Source: a bacterium (lineage in GTDB: Bacteria > Chloroflexota > Dormibacteria > Aeolococcales > Bog-877). From it: DNA of 12,746 nucleotides. The notes below the pieces were generated by a model. That model was not told the DNA's origin and did not search any database. It was given only the letters and a program-made list of their open reading frames with translations. The stretch lies in the NCBI GenBank assembly GCA_021798435.1, contig JAJZGN010000035.1:1-12746 (forward strand), written 5' to 3'. Position 1 is the first letter of the stretch. Each line of letters starts with the position of its first letter. The position numbers and the translations under genes were made by a program. This document shows positions 6,334 to 12,746 of the stretch, in pieces.

Positions 6334-7464
6334 TTGAGGGTCGCCGAGCTCCGGCTCCTCAACTTCCGGGCCTACCCCGAGGCCCAGGTCCTCCTGCGCC
6401 CGGGGTTCAACCTCCTCATTGGCGCCAACGGGGCGGGCAAGACCAGCCTCTTGGAGGCCCTGGCCACTCTGGCCCTGGCCCGGGCGCCGCGGGGTGGCCT
6501 GAGCACAGACCTGGTCCGCTGGGGAACTTCCGAGATGGGGGTGGCCGCCACCACCTGGAGGGGGGAGGCAGAGGGCCGGCTGGAGATGCGCTGGAGGGCC
6601 CAGCCCCCGGCGGGCCGATGGAGCCGGACGCTTCGCGCCGAGGGGGCGCCGGTGACACCCGCCGCCTACCTCGGCAGGTTGAGGGTGGTGTCCTTCTGGC
6701 CCGAGGATCTGGGGCTGGTCAAGGCCGGGCCGGAGCCGAGGCGAAGGATGATGGACGTGGTCCTCTGCCAGCTGTACTCGGAGTACGCGCTGGCCCTCTC
6801 CCTCTTCCGGCGGGCCCTTGACCAGCGCAACGCAGCGCTCCGCGAAGTCCGGGAGGGGAGGGCCGGACCCCTGGCGCTGGAGCCCTGGCTGGAGCCGCTG
6901 GTCGACTCCGGGGCCAAGCTCATGTCCCACCGGGAGCGGTACCTCGAGGAGGCCGGTCCGCTGGCCCGGAGAGCGGCCACCAGGATTGGGGAGGAGGCGC
7001 CGCTCCAGCTTCGCTATCTGCCGGGAACCAGGGGGTCCGCAGGGGACGACTGGAGGGGGAGGATCCTGACCGCGCTCCGCGAGGCGGCCGGGGAGGAGGA
7101 GGCCCGGGGACAGACCGTGGTGGGCCCCCAGCGCGACGACTTCGAGATCGCATACGCCAATCGACCGGCCCGGCAGTACGCCAGTCAGGGGCAGCAGCGC
7201 ACCGCGGTGCTGGCCATAAAGGCCGCCGAGGTGAGCCAGCATCTGGTCGAGGGCGGACAATCCCCGGTGGTGCTGCTGGACGACGTTCTCTCCGAGCTGG
7301 ACCGGGACCACCGCCGGGGCCTCCTCGAGGTCCTGGGCGAGGGGCTGGGGGTGGAGCAGGCGCTGGTCACCGCCACCGAGGACTCCGGGCTGGAGGAGGC
7401 GGTCTCCCCGTCCCAGGTCCTCCTGGTGGGTGGGGGGGAGGTGCGGGGAGAGGTGGATCGCTAG
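6334..7464 (+). CDS. recF: DNA replication and repair protein RecF
   Basis: RecF is the SMC/ABC-type ATPase that loads RecA at gaps with RecO and RecR. The 376-aa product has the expected length. It begins MRVAELRLLNFRAYPEA (the family-typical L-x-N-F-R-x-Y), followed by Walker A GANGAGKT at residues 30-37. The C-terminal part holds the ABC signature SQGQQRT and Walker B VVLLDDVLSELD with the catalytic acidic pair and D-loop. The motif set is complete. The start is TTG at 6334, 14 nt after the dnaN stop, with no strong Shine-Dalgarno, so translation probably depends on coupling to dnaN. Its stop overlaps the dciA start (TAGTG). Confidence 0.97.
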   Translation: MRVAELRLLNFRAYPEAQVLLRPGFNLLIGANGAGKTSLLEALATLALARAPRGGLSTDLVRWGTSEMGVAATTWRGEAEGRLEMRWRAQPPAGRWSRTLRAEGAPVTPAAYLGRLRVVSFWPEDLGLVKAGPEPRRRMMDVVLCQLYSEYALALSLFRRALDQRNAALREVREGRAGPLALEPWLEPLVDSGAKLMSHRERYLEEAGPLARRAATRIGEEAPLQLRYLPGTRGSAGDDWRGRILTALREAAGEEEARGQTVVGPQRDDFEIAYANRPARQYASQGQQRTAVLAIKAAEVSQHLVEGGQSPVVLLDDVLSELDRDHRRGLLEVLGEGLGVEQALVTATEDSGLEEAVSPSQVLLVGGGEVRGEVDR

Positions 7465-7748
7465 TGGAGGGGATCGGGGAGATCCTGCCCCGGGTCTTGC
7501 GGCGCATGGGGGTGCAGCGCCAGGTGCGGCTGGCCCGGGCTCAGGCGGCCTTCTCGGAGGCCTGCGGGGAGTACCTGAGAGCCCACGTCCGGGTGGTGGC
7601 CGTGGAGGGCTCGGCGCTGGTGGTGGCCTGCGCCCATCCGGCGATAGCCCACCAGTTGCAGATGGAGGCGGTGCCCCTGCTGGAGGCTGTCAACCGCGCC
7701 GCCGGGCCGCCTCCGCTGCGCCGGATGCGCTTTGTCACCGAGGGGTGA
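7464..7748 (+). CDS. dciA: DciA-family (DUF721) replicative helicase loader-like protein
   Basis: A 94-aa protein with the compact DUF721 fold: an N-terminal helix (IGEILPRVLRRMGVQRQ), then ARAQAAFSEACGEYLRAHV, a V-EGSALVVACAHPAIAHQLQ strand-helix segment and ending PPLRRMRFV. The LVV-x-C-x-H/S-P-A-x-A-x-x-L pattern is characteristic of the family, and location directly behind recF is where DUF721 genes are usually found. DciA is the ancestral partner that helps load the DnaB helicase in bacteria lacking DnaC/DnaI; its action here is inferred from family and position. Start GTG at 7464 shares its first base with the recF TAG, so coupling is certain. The last 14 nt overlap the stop end of the convergent glycosyltransferase gene. 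Confidence 0.85.
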   Translation: MEGIGEILPRVLRRMGVQRQVRLARAQAAFSEACGEYLRAHVRVVAVEGSALVVACAHPAIAHQLQMEAVPLLEAVNRAAGPPPLRRMRFVTEG

Positions 7749-8874
7749 TCAGGCCGAGTTCCAGGATCCGGCGGGCGGCGCGGGCAGCGGCCCCCGCCGG
7801 CATCTCCCTGCGGGCGGCGAGACGCAGCCGGGCCAAGGGTGCCCCGCCCGCCTCAAGGAGGGCTGGGAGGATCCTGGCCACCTCCCCGTTGCGGACTGCC
7901 TCCAGGGCCAGTCCTCGGCGAACGGCCCAATCCAGATTGGCCCGCTCCTGCCCCCTGAGGGCGGAGGTGAGGATCATTCCCATCCCGGCCGCCGAGGCCT
8001 CCCCGATGGCGGTGGGCCCGGCCTTGCCCAGGTAGATGTCGGCGGAGAGGATTAGAGGGCCGGGGTCCTCCAGGAACGAGAAGGCGTGCACCGGCATCCT
8101 CCAGTTCCGCCCGGTGGCCCAGCGCAGCAGCCGCCGGTTCCGGCCGCACAGGAGAGCCACCTGGCAGGGCAACGCGGATGCCTCCACCTCCAGGAGGACC
8201 CGCTCCACCCCCCCGGCCCCCTCCGCCCCTCCGGACACCAAGAGGCAGGGGAGCTGGGGGTCCAGGCCCAGCCCCTGGCGGAGGGCGGCGCGGGAGTGAG
8301 ACCGCTCCAGCTCGGGGTCCAGGGGCAAGCCGGTGGTCTCCACGAGTCCGGGGGGCACCCCCTGGCGAAGGCAGGAGGAGGTGGCCTCCTCCGAGGGGGT
8401 GAGGAGGGGGATGCCTTTGGGAGAGAGCCATCCGGGGTGTACCAAGGTGAGGTCCGTGACCACGGTGATGAGAGGGGCCCCGACCGCGCCGGCAGCGGCC
8501 AGCGCCCCCGGCCCGAGCAGGGGGTGAAGGTTGACCACCACCCGGGGGCGGGTGTGGAGGGCCCGGCGCACCATCGCGGTCCGAAGGCCCGAGAGCAGGA
8601 ACCGCTCCAGCACCGCCCCAGCCGCCGGCCTGGAGAAGGCGGCGAAGAGCGGCCCCCAGGCGGCTGGAGCCCAGCGCACGAGGGGACCGTAGCCTCTCAG
8701 CAGGAGGCTCGCCTGGGGGAGGGCCCCGGAACGGAGGGGGTCGGCAATCTCCACCCGGAGGCCGGGTGCGGCCTCGGATTGCAACGCCGCCCGGAGGGCG
8801 GCGGCTACCCGCAGGTGCCCACCCCCGGTGGTCGTGGCCCAGAGCTGGACGTCCGCGGGGGATGGGGCTGGCAG
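7735..8874 (-). CDS. GT28/MGDG-synthase-like glycosyltransferase, non-canonical start
   Basis: This family moves a sugar from a nucleotide donor to a lipid (diacylglycerol or undecaprenyl-type) at the inner membrane face. The C-terminal donor site is clear: LGKAGPTAIGEASAAGMGMI, then LRGQERANLDWAVRRG. The middle VTDLTLVHPGWLSPKG and LLTPSEEATSSCLRQGV match the MGDG-synthase/MurG-like pattern. From the first TTG (8784) the protein is 349 aa but lacks the glycine-rich N-terminus. Reading 30 codons further upstream gives LWATTTGGGHLRVAAALRAA, the expected G-G-G-H acceptor loop. A TAG at 8886-8884 closes the frame, and between it and that loop there is no ATG, GTG or TTG. The start must therefore be CTG 8874 (12 nt from AGGAGG at 8892-8887) or ATC 8880 (6 nt away). 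Alternatively a sequencing or real frameshift hides the start. Acceptor unknown. Confidence 0.85.
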   Translation of the reverse strand: MPAPSPADVQLWATTTGGGHLRVAAALRAALQSEAAPGLRVEIADPLRSGALPQASLLLRGYGPLVRWAPAAWGPLFAAFSRPAAGAVLERFLLSGLRTAMVRRALHTRPRVVVNLHPLLGPGALAAAGAVGAPLITVVTDLTLVHPGWLSPKGIPLLTPSEEATSSCLRQGVPPGLVETTGLPLDPELERSHSRAALRQGLGLDPQLPCLLVSGGAEGAGGVERVLLEVEASALPCQVALLCGRNRRLLRWATGRNWRMPVHAFSFLEDPGPLILSADIYLGKAGPTAIGEASAAGMGMILTSALRGQERANLDWAVRRGLALEAVRNGEVARILPALLEAGGAPLARLRLAARREMPAGAAARAARRILELGLITPR

Positions 8875-8936
8875 GCTGATTCCCTACCTCCTCAGGTGGA
8901 TTTTGGCCGGCGATGCTAAAGTGAGGTCAGGACGCG

Positions 8937-10058
8937 GTGGGAAGGGCCGCGGTCTCTGTGCCAAACATCCGGGGTGTAACAGAAATCGGGGCCTCATGTA
9001 CCGCGCCCACGGGGGTGAGCGCTGATCCGGAGTCCGGCAGCGCGGGCCTGAGCTGTCAGGTGGTGGACACCACCGCCGGACTGGCGGGCCTGCGCCGGGT
9101 GTGGGAGCGGATCGAGTCTTCCTCGGAGGAGCCGGCCCCTTTCCTCACCTGGGAGTGGCAGGAGAGCTGGTGGGCGGTGTTCTCTGCCAGCCACCGGCCG
9201 AGGACTTTGGTGGTCTCCCACGATGGTGAGGTGGTGGGGATCGCCCCCCTCTGCCTCAGCCTCCGGCGGGAGGGCACCCTGCAGTTCGCCGGGGGGGAGG
9301 ACCTCTCAGACCAGCTCGGCCTGCTCGCCCGCCCGGGGTTCGAGGAGCAGGTGGCCGAGGCGACTGTGGCCTGGGCCAGCGGCTCCGGCGCCCTGGAGCT
9401 GGACCTCCACTTCCTCCGCGACTGGGGGTGGGAGCTCCCGGCGCTGGAGAGGGCGGTGGCGCGGCAGGGCCTGACCCTCGAGGTGCACCCGGAGGAGGTC
9501 AGCCCGGCGATCGACCTGCCCGCCTCGTTCGACGAGTACCTCTCCCTGAGGCTGGGCAAGAAGGACCGCCACGAGCTGCGCCGGAAGATGAGGCGGCTGG
9601 AGCAGGAGCGACCGGGATGGCGGCTTGTGGGACCGGAGGAGCTGGGGCTGGAGCCGGCGCTGACCGCGTTCCTAAAGCTGCTCCGCGCCAGCCGCGAGGA
9701 CAAGGACCACTTCCTCACCCCCGAGGTGGAGCGCTTCTTCCGGGAGGTGGCGGAGCGCTTCCAGCGGCGGGGCTGGCTGCGGCTGGCGCTGCTCGAGGAG
9801 GGGGGAAGGCTCGCCGCCGGCATCTTCGGGTTCTGCTTGGGCCGGGTCTGGTACCTCTACAACTCAGGGTATGACCCGGCCGAGGCCCACCTCTCCCCGG
9901 GCCTCCTCTGCGTCGCCGAGGGGCTGCGGGGGGCGATCGAGGCGGGCTGCCGCCAGGCCGACCTCCTGCGGGGCAACGAGGGCTACAAGTACCGACTCGG
10001 GGCCCAGGACCAGTTCCTGGTCAACGTGCGGATCTCCCTCGCCAAGGAGGGGCGGTGA
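8937..10058 (+). CDS. CelD/BcsL-like (FemAB-type GNAT fold) acyltransferase
   Basis: Up to 373 aa; this family (Acetyltransf_6, cellulose-biosynthesis CelD-like) has a GNAT fold and acts on envelope polysaccharides, glycolipids or peptidoglycan-type acceptors. Visible marks are the N-terminal EPAPFLTWEWQESWW (the conserved P-F-x-x-x-x-W segment), HDGEVVGIAPLCLS, the central KKDRHELRRKMRRLE, LAAGIFGFCLGRVWYLYNSG, and the C-terminal LLRGNEGYKYRLGAQD. These match the family's domain order. The start is uncertain: GTG 8937 follows AGGA closely, but the first 26 residues are not domain-like and GTG 9015 (VSADPES) is a good alternative. The gene diverges from the GT28 gene, with a shared promoter region near 8875-8936, and overlaps the next glycosyltransferase by GTGA, so the two work from one transcript. 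Confidence 0.85.
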   Translation: MGRAAVSVPNIRGVTEIGASCTAPTGVSADPESGSAGLSCQVVDTTAGLAGLRRVWERIESSSEEPAPFLTWEWQESWWAVFSASHRPRTLVVSHDGEVVGIAPLCLSLRREGTLQFAGGEDLSDQLGLLARPGFEEQVAEATVAWASGSGALELDLHFLRDWGWELPALERAVARQGLTLEVHPEEVSPAIDLPASFDEYLSLRLGKKDRHELRRKMRRLEQERPGWRLVGPEELGLEPALTAFLKLLRASREDKDHFLTPEVERFFREVAERFQRRGWLRLALLEEGGRLAAGIFGFCLGRVWYLYNSGYDPAEAHLSPGLLCVAEGLRGAIEAGCRQADLLRGNEGYKYRLGAQDQFLVNVRISLAKEGR

Positions 10059-11320
10059 CCCCGCCGGGAGGGGGCGAGCCCACCATCGCCTTCATCTCCC
10101 TGCATGCCTCGCCGCTGGCGCGGCTGGGAAAGCGGGAGAACGGCGGCCTGAACGTCTACGTGCGGGCGGTCTGCGAGGAGCTGGGGGCGAGGGGGGTGCA
10201 CACCGACGTCTTCGTGCGCCGCAGCGACCCCGACCAGCCCCGGGAGCAGGCCATGGGACCGCGCAGCCGGGTGATCGCCGTCGACGCCGGCCCGGCCCGG
10301 CCCCTCGCCAAGCACCAGCTTCCCCAGACCAGGGCCGCGTATCTGGAGGCGGTGCGGGAGTTCGCCCGCACCGCCCGGCGCCGCTACATCGCCGTCCACA
10401 GCCATTACTGGCTGAGTGGGGAGCCCGCCGGGGCCCTGGCCCGGGAGCTGGAGATCCCCTGGCTGCACACCGCCCACACCCTGGCGGCGGTGAAGGGCGA
10501 GGCAGGGTTCGACAGCGACCTCCCCGAGCGGCTGCTGGAGGAGCGCCGGACGGTGGCGGCGGGGGCCCGGCTGGTGGTCAACACCGCGGGCGAGGCCCAC
10601 GCCCTGCGCCACCACTACGCGGCCCGGCCCGGGCAGTGCGTGGTGGCGCCACCGGGGGTGGACCTGGTGCGCTTCCAGCCCCGCGAGGTGGAGCGGCTGC
10701 GCAGGCGGATGGGGCTGGAGGGGATGAGGGTGATCCTCTTCGCCGGGCGGCTGGAGCCGCTCAAGGGGCCCGACACCCTGGTGGACGCCTTCGCCCTGGT
10801 GCGGGAGGACCCCCGTCTCCGGGATCGCGTCAGGCTGCTCTTCGTCGGGGAGCTCAGCAGCGAGGGCGAGCGGGTCGGCCAGCGCCGGGAGATGCGCCAG
10901 CGGGTGGGAGAGCTGGGGCTCGCCGGCGAGGTCGCCTTCCTCGGGGCCCAGCCGCAGGAGCGTCTGGCGCTGCTCTACTGCCTGGCCGACCTGGTGGTGG
11001 TCCCCTCCCACTCCGAGTCCTTCGGCCTGGTGGCGCTGGAGGCCCAGGCGTGCGGCACCCCGGTGGTGGCAGCCGCGGTCGGTGGCCTGAGGGAGGTGGT
11101 GGCGGATGGCCGGACGGGGCGGCTGGTGGAGGGCCGGGACCCCCGGCAGTACGCCGGGGCGATCGCCGAGATCCTGGCCGCGGACCCCGCCGCCCACCGG
11201 GAGATGCGCCGGGCGGCCCGGCGCCGCGCCGAGCGGTTCACCTGGGAGAGGACCGTCGACATCCTTCTGCCGGAGTACGGGCTGGCCCCGGCCCTGGCCG
11301 CCGCCTGCCGGGAGGCCTGA
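10055..11320 (+). CDS. GT4-family glycosyltransferase, MshA/sucrose-phosphate-synthase type
   Basis: The 421-aa protein is a retaining GT-B glycosyltransferase. GGLNVYV (30-36) is the N-terminal glycine loop shared by MshA and sucrose-phosphate synthases. HSHYWLSG starts at 115, HTAHTLAAVK follows, PPGVD is at 199-203, and FAGRLEPLKG (229-238) opens the donor domain. SHSESFGLVALEAQ carries the E-x7-E pair (E321, E329) that holds the nucleotide sugar. MshA makes the first glycoside of mycothiol from UDP-GlcNAc and inositol-3-phosphate; this relative could do that or transfer sugar to another acceptor, and the sequence alone does not decide. The start GTG 10055 overlaps the stop of the CelD-like gene, with AAGGAGG (10044-10050) 4 nt before it. 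It ends 56 bp from a convergent acetyltransferase gene. Confidence 0.9.
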   Translation: MTPPGGGEPTIAFISLHASPLARLGKRENGGLNVYVRAVCEELGARGVHTDVFVRRSDPDQPREQAMGPRSRVIAVDAGPARPLAKHQLPQTRAAYLEAVREFARTARRRYIAVHSHYWLSGEPAGALARELEIPWLHTAHTLAAVKGEAGFDSDLPERLLEERRTVAAGARLVVNTAGEAHALRHHYAARPGQCVVAPPGVDLVRFQPREVERLRRRMGLEGMRVILFAGRLEPLKGPDTLVDAFALVREDPRLRDRVRLLFVGELSSEGERVGQRREMRQRVGELGLAGEVAFLGAQPQERLALLYCLADLVVVPSHSESFGLVALEAQACGTPVVAAAVGGLREVVADGRTGRLVEGRDPRQYAGAIAEILAADPAAHREMRRAARRRAERFTWERTVDILLPEYGLAPALAAACREA

Positions 11321-11376
11321 GCGCCGACCCCTCGGAACGGTGCCGCCGGGAACCGGTTGGCCCCGCCCTGAAGCTC

Positions 11377-12066
11377 TCAGAGAGTGGCCGTCGGCTCCCG
11401 GTGCTGGGACACCCAGTCGGACTCGAGGAGGGCGAAATCGATCTCATCGCTCCACCCTCCCTTGAACCACTCGTTCTCAATAAGGAGGGCCTCCTGGCGC
11501 ATCCCCAGCCGCTGGGCCAGGCGGCCGGACGCCAGATTGCGCGCGTCCACCCGGGCCGTCACCCGGTGCACCTTCAGGTCATCGAAGGCGAGGTGGAGGA
11601 TGGCGTGGGCGGCCTCGGTGGCATAGCCCCGTCCGGAGTGGTGGGGGCTGAGGACCCAGCCGACCTCGGCCGCGCGGTGCTCCCGGCTGTGCAGGTAGAG
11701 GTTCACGTCCCCGACCAGGCGGCCGGTCTCCGCCACCTCCATCCCCAGGATCACCCCCTGCCCCTCTGCCGTGATCTCGGTGCGGGCCCAGGCCCCGGCC
11801 AGCCTCTGGGCGACAGCCGCGCGGTCCATAGGTACGAAGGGGACGTAGCGACAGACCTCCGGCAGCGAGCGGTACTCGAGGAGGGCATCGGTATCGGCCT
11901 CTGTGAGGGGACGCAGCAGCAGCCGGGAGGTGCGGACGGGATAGGTGGGCCGGAGCTCCAGCGGCGGCCCCGGGGGGACCGGCTCGGTCCCCGCCTCCTC
12001 CCCACGGTGGCCGGAGGTGCCGTCCCCGGCCTGGTCCCCCGGGTGGGGGCTATCGCTGGGCACCAA
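11377..12066 (-). CDS. GNAT acetyltransferase, RimJ/RimL type
   Basis: The 229-aa product is a GNAT (Acetyltransf_3) protein. After a 35-residue Pro/Gly/Glu-rich, probably disordered N-terminus comes RTSRLLLRPLTEADTDALLE, the usual first strand-helix. The acetyl-CoA loop is seen in PHHSGRGYATEAAHAIL (the Q/R-x-x-G-x-G/A pattern as SGRGYA). HRVTARVDARNLASGRLAQR and LGMRQEALLIENEWFKGGW DE complete the domain. Homologues acetylate ribosomal-protein N-termini or small molecules and antibiotics; the substrate is unknown. AGGAGG (12079-12074) lies 7 nt before TTG 12066 and 10 nt before GTG 12063, so the start is one of these. Monocistronic, convergent with the GT4 gene; divergent from the decarboxylase-family gene. 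Confidence 0.87.
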   Translation of the reverse strand: MVPSDSPHPGDQAGDGTSGHRGEEAGTEPVPPGPPLELRPTYPVRTSRLLLRPLTEADTDALLEYRSLPEVCRYVPFVPMDRAAVAQRLAGAWARTEITAEGQGVILGMEVAETGRLVGDVNLYLHSREHRAAEVGWVLSPHHSGRGYATEAAHAILHLAFDDLKVHRVTARVDARNLASGRLAQRLGMRQEALLIENEWFKGGWSDEIDFALLESDWVSQHREPTATL

Positions 12067-12254
12067 GCACTCTCCTCCTGGGATGGCGCCGGCCAGCGCA
12101 CCGGAGGCGGCGGGCGGGCAGGGCTTGAAGATCGTAACAGCGGCCGCGGCGCGGCTTGCAGGCCGGACAGTGCCGGGAGGTCCGAGCCGCAGCGGGGGCC
12201 GAAGCCGGGAGGTCGTCCAGCTGGCATGATGTCGGCTCTGGGGAGGGACAGCTG

Positions 12255-12443
12255 GTGAGCAGAGACGGCGCGCCGGCGGAGGCGGGGAGCGGACCGCTGG
12301 TCTTGGCCTTCCACGCCGCCCAACGCCGGACCGCCCCCCAGTTTACGATCCCCGGCCACAAGGGACGCAGCGGCGAACTCGAGCCGGAGCTGAGCGGACC
12401 GTTGGCCGCGGACGTGCCCCTGCACGGCGGACTGGACACCGTT
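12255..12443 (+). pseudogene. 5' fragment of an Orn/Lys/Arg decarboxylase-family PLP enzyme, interrupted
   Basis: GTG 12255 is preceded by GGGAGGG (12241-12247) with a 7-nt spacer. The first 63 codons end in FTIPGHKGRSGELEPELSG and ADVPLHGGLDTV. The F-x-x-P-G-H-K-G motif and the following D-x-x-x-x-G-L-D segment are diagnostic of the N-terminus of Orn/Lys/Arg decarboxylase (SpeA/YaaO-type, fold-type I PLP) proteins, which normally run about 450-500 aa. After about 12443 the frame stays open to 12614 but reads Arg-rich nonsense that overlaps the antisense tnpB end, so the gene is cut by the element. The rest may lie beyond the element outside the window. The family's products (polyamines, or no decarboxylation at all) cannot be told from this fragment. 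Confidence 0.65.
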
Positions 12444-12455
12444 CCTAGGCAACGG
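12439..12455. repeat. Terminal hairpin at the right end of the TnpB element
   Basis: CCGTT (12439-12443) and AACGG (12451-12455) form an inverted repeat around CCTAGGC at the junction between the decarboxylase fragment and the element; the tnpB stop codon (12447-12445) lies in the loop. IS200/IS605-type elements carry subterminal hairpins at their ends, which fits, but the exact cleavage point cannot be placed without an empty-site sequence. Confidence 0.4.
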
Positions 12456-12640
12456 AGAGGACGCGACCTGCGTCTGTCCGTGTGCTGGGACCACCGGTCG
12501 AGGCGGTGGGCTCCGGGGCGGTCCCGGTTCCTGCTTCACGGCCACCTGCCGGTCGAGGCCCGGGCTTACGGTCGGCTCCACAGGCAGTTAGCGTCTCCGC
12601 CGCACTGGCGGTGACGGCGGGGTGAGCCCACCCAGCCAGG
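12440..12640 (-). ncRNA. Putative omega-RNA (reRNA) region of the TnpB element
   Basis: In characterised TnpB systems the guide RNA scaffold covers the 3' end of tnpB and the right end, and its guide is the flanking DNA. Here the corresponding stretch is the GC-rich tail after the zinc-ribbon part of tnpB. GGGACC and GGTCCC (plus-strand 12487-12492 and 12520-12525) can pair as a stem with a nested ACC/GGT pair, and a terminal hairpin lies at 12439-12455. Limits are inferred. The guide would begin just past the element end, reading minus strand into the decarboxylase fragment (about 12440 downward). Confidence 0.35.
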
Positions 12641-12746
12641 TTGATCGCCGCGTTGAGGTCGCGGTCCAGCTCCAGCCCGCAGCTCTCGCAGCGGTAGGTG
12701 CGCTCCGAGAGCGCCAGCTCCGGTTTGACCGCACCGCAACCCGAGC
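12444..12746 (-). mobile_element. Right end of an IS200/IS605- or IS607-family TnpB element
   Basis: The element begins close to 12444, where similarity to the decarboxylase family stops and the tnpB end starts, and continues beyond the window. Both IS200/IS605 and IS607 families carry tnpB; a transposase gene (tnpA) would be needed to tell them apart and is not visible. The terminal hairpin favours IS200/IS605. No target duplication is expected for either family. Confidence 0.65.
12445..12746 (-). CDS. tnpB: TnpB-type RNA-guided nuclease, C-terminal part (runs off window)
   Basis: The last 99 residues of the protein are visible. SGCGAVKPELALSERTYRC is the zinc-ribbon; its first Cys lies beyond the edge, and ESCGLELDRDLNAAINLAG follows with the second Cys pair and the D-R-D-x-N-A-A-x-N motif of RuvC-III, including the catalytic Asp. 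TnpB is the Cas12 ancestor: it cuts DNA complementary to the omega-RNA guide beside a short motif and helps keep the transposon. After the RuvC motif comes a roughly 60-residue Ala/Gly/Pro/Thr-rich tail to TAG at 12447-12445, not part of the nuclease fold and co-located with the RNA scaffold. It is oriented against the decarboxylase gene it interrupts. Activity cannot be judged, as RuvC-I and -II are outside the window. Confidence 0.9.
   Translation of the reverse strand, partial: SGCGAVKPELALSERTYRCESCGLELDRDLNAAINLAGWAHPAVTASAAETLTACGADRKPGPRPAGGREAGTGTAPEPTASTGGPSTRTDAGRVLSVA

Noticed and set aside
8996..9025. Possible 9-codon leader peptide (ATG 8996 to TGA 9025)
   Set aside because: There is no ribosome-binding site, and it overlaps the longer form of the CelD-like gene; too little support.
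9871..12258. Very long plus-strand open frame (795 codons)
   Set aside because: It is an out-of-frame shadow of the CelD-like and GT4 genes and antisense of the GNAT gene; composition is Gly/Arg/Pro-rich without domains.
12444..12614. Continuation of the decarboxylase reading frame to 12614
   Set aside because: The translation after GLDTV is Arg/Ser/Trp-rich with no family motif and is antisense to the tnpB end.
1..12746. CRISPR array
   Set aside because: No regularly spaced direct repeats were seen anywhere in the window.

Overview
This is a high-GC bacterial chromosome segment built around a replication-origin locus. Four core genes lie head to tail in the order dnaA, dnaN, recF, dciA (DUF721). 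The GC-rich codon use, the frequent TTG/GTG starts, a GT4 glycosyltransferase of the MshA/sucrose-phosphate-synthase type and an actinobacterial-style TnpB tail suggest an actinobacterial or Chloroflexota/Dormibacterota-like lineage. The phylum cannot be fixed from this window. The usual rpmH/rnpA side of the origin and a following gyrB are both absent from the window.

Bases 1-3558 are loosely packed. They hold an NTF2-like/winged-helix fusion protein (22-882), a small cupin (1112-1477), a VOC/glyoxalase-fold protein on the minus strand (2329-2703), and two long stretches (about 1478-2328 and 2704-3558) with no gene I can identify but with decayed coding-like fragments. The second stretch ends in the dnaA control region. 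That region has a TTGCAC-17-TACCAT promoter, a near-perfect 24-bp palindrome centred on the -10 box, three copies of AGGGTGC and weak DnaA-box-like sites.

Bases 3559-7748 are the replication operon. dnaA, dnaN and recF all start with TTG, and dciA starts with GTG overlapping the recF stop. The 265-bp dnaA-dnaN gap has a strong hairpin and more DnaA-box-like sites, so it is a candidate origin region.

Bases 7735-12066 hold cell-envelope and modification genes. A minus-strand GT28/MGDG-synthase-like glycosyltransferase overlaps the dciA end; its conserved N-terminus lies upstream of any ATG/GTG/TTG. Diverging from it is a CelD/BcsL-type acyltransferase translationally coupled to a GT4 glycosyltransferase, then a convergent RimJ/RimL-type GNAT acetyltransferase. 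The two glycosyltransferases and the CelD-type protein together suggest glycolipid or polysaccharide synthesis, which is an inference.

At the right edge a gene for an Orn/Lys/Arg-decarboxylase-family PLP enzyme starts at 12255 with a good ribosome-binding site but is recognisable for only about 63 codons. It is cut by the right end of a TnpB-carrying IS200/IS605-type (or IS607-type) element, whose tnpB 3' end and putative omega-RNA region run off the window on the minus strand.
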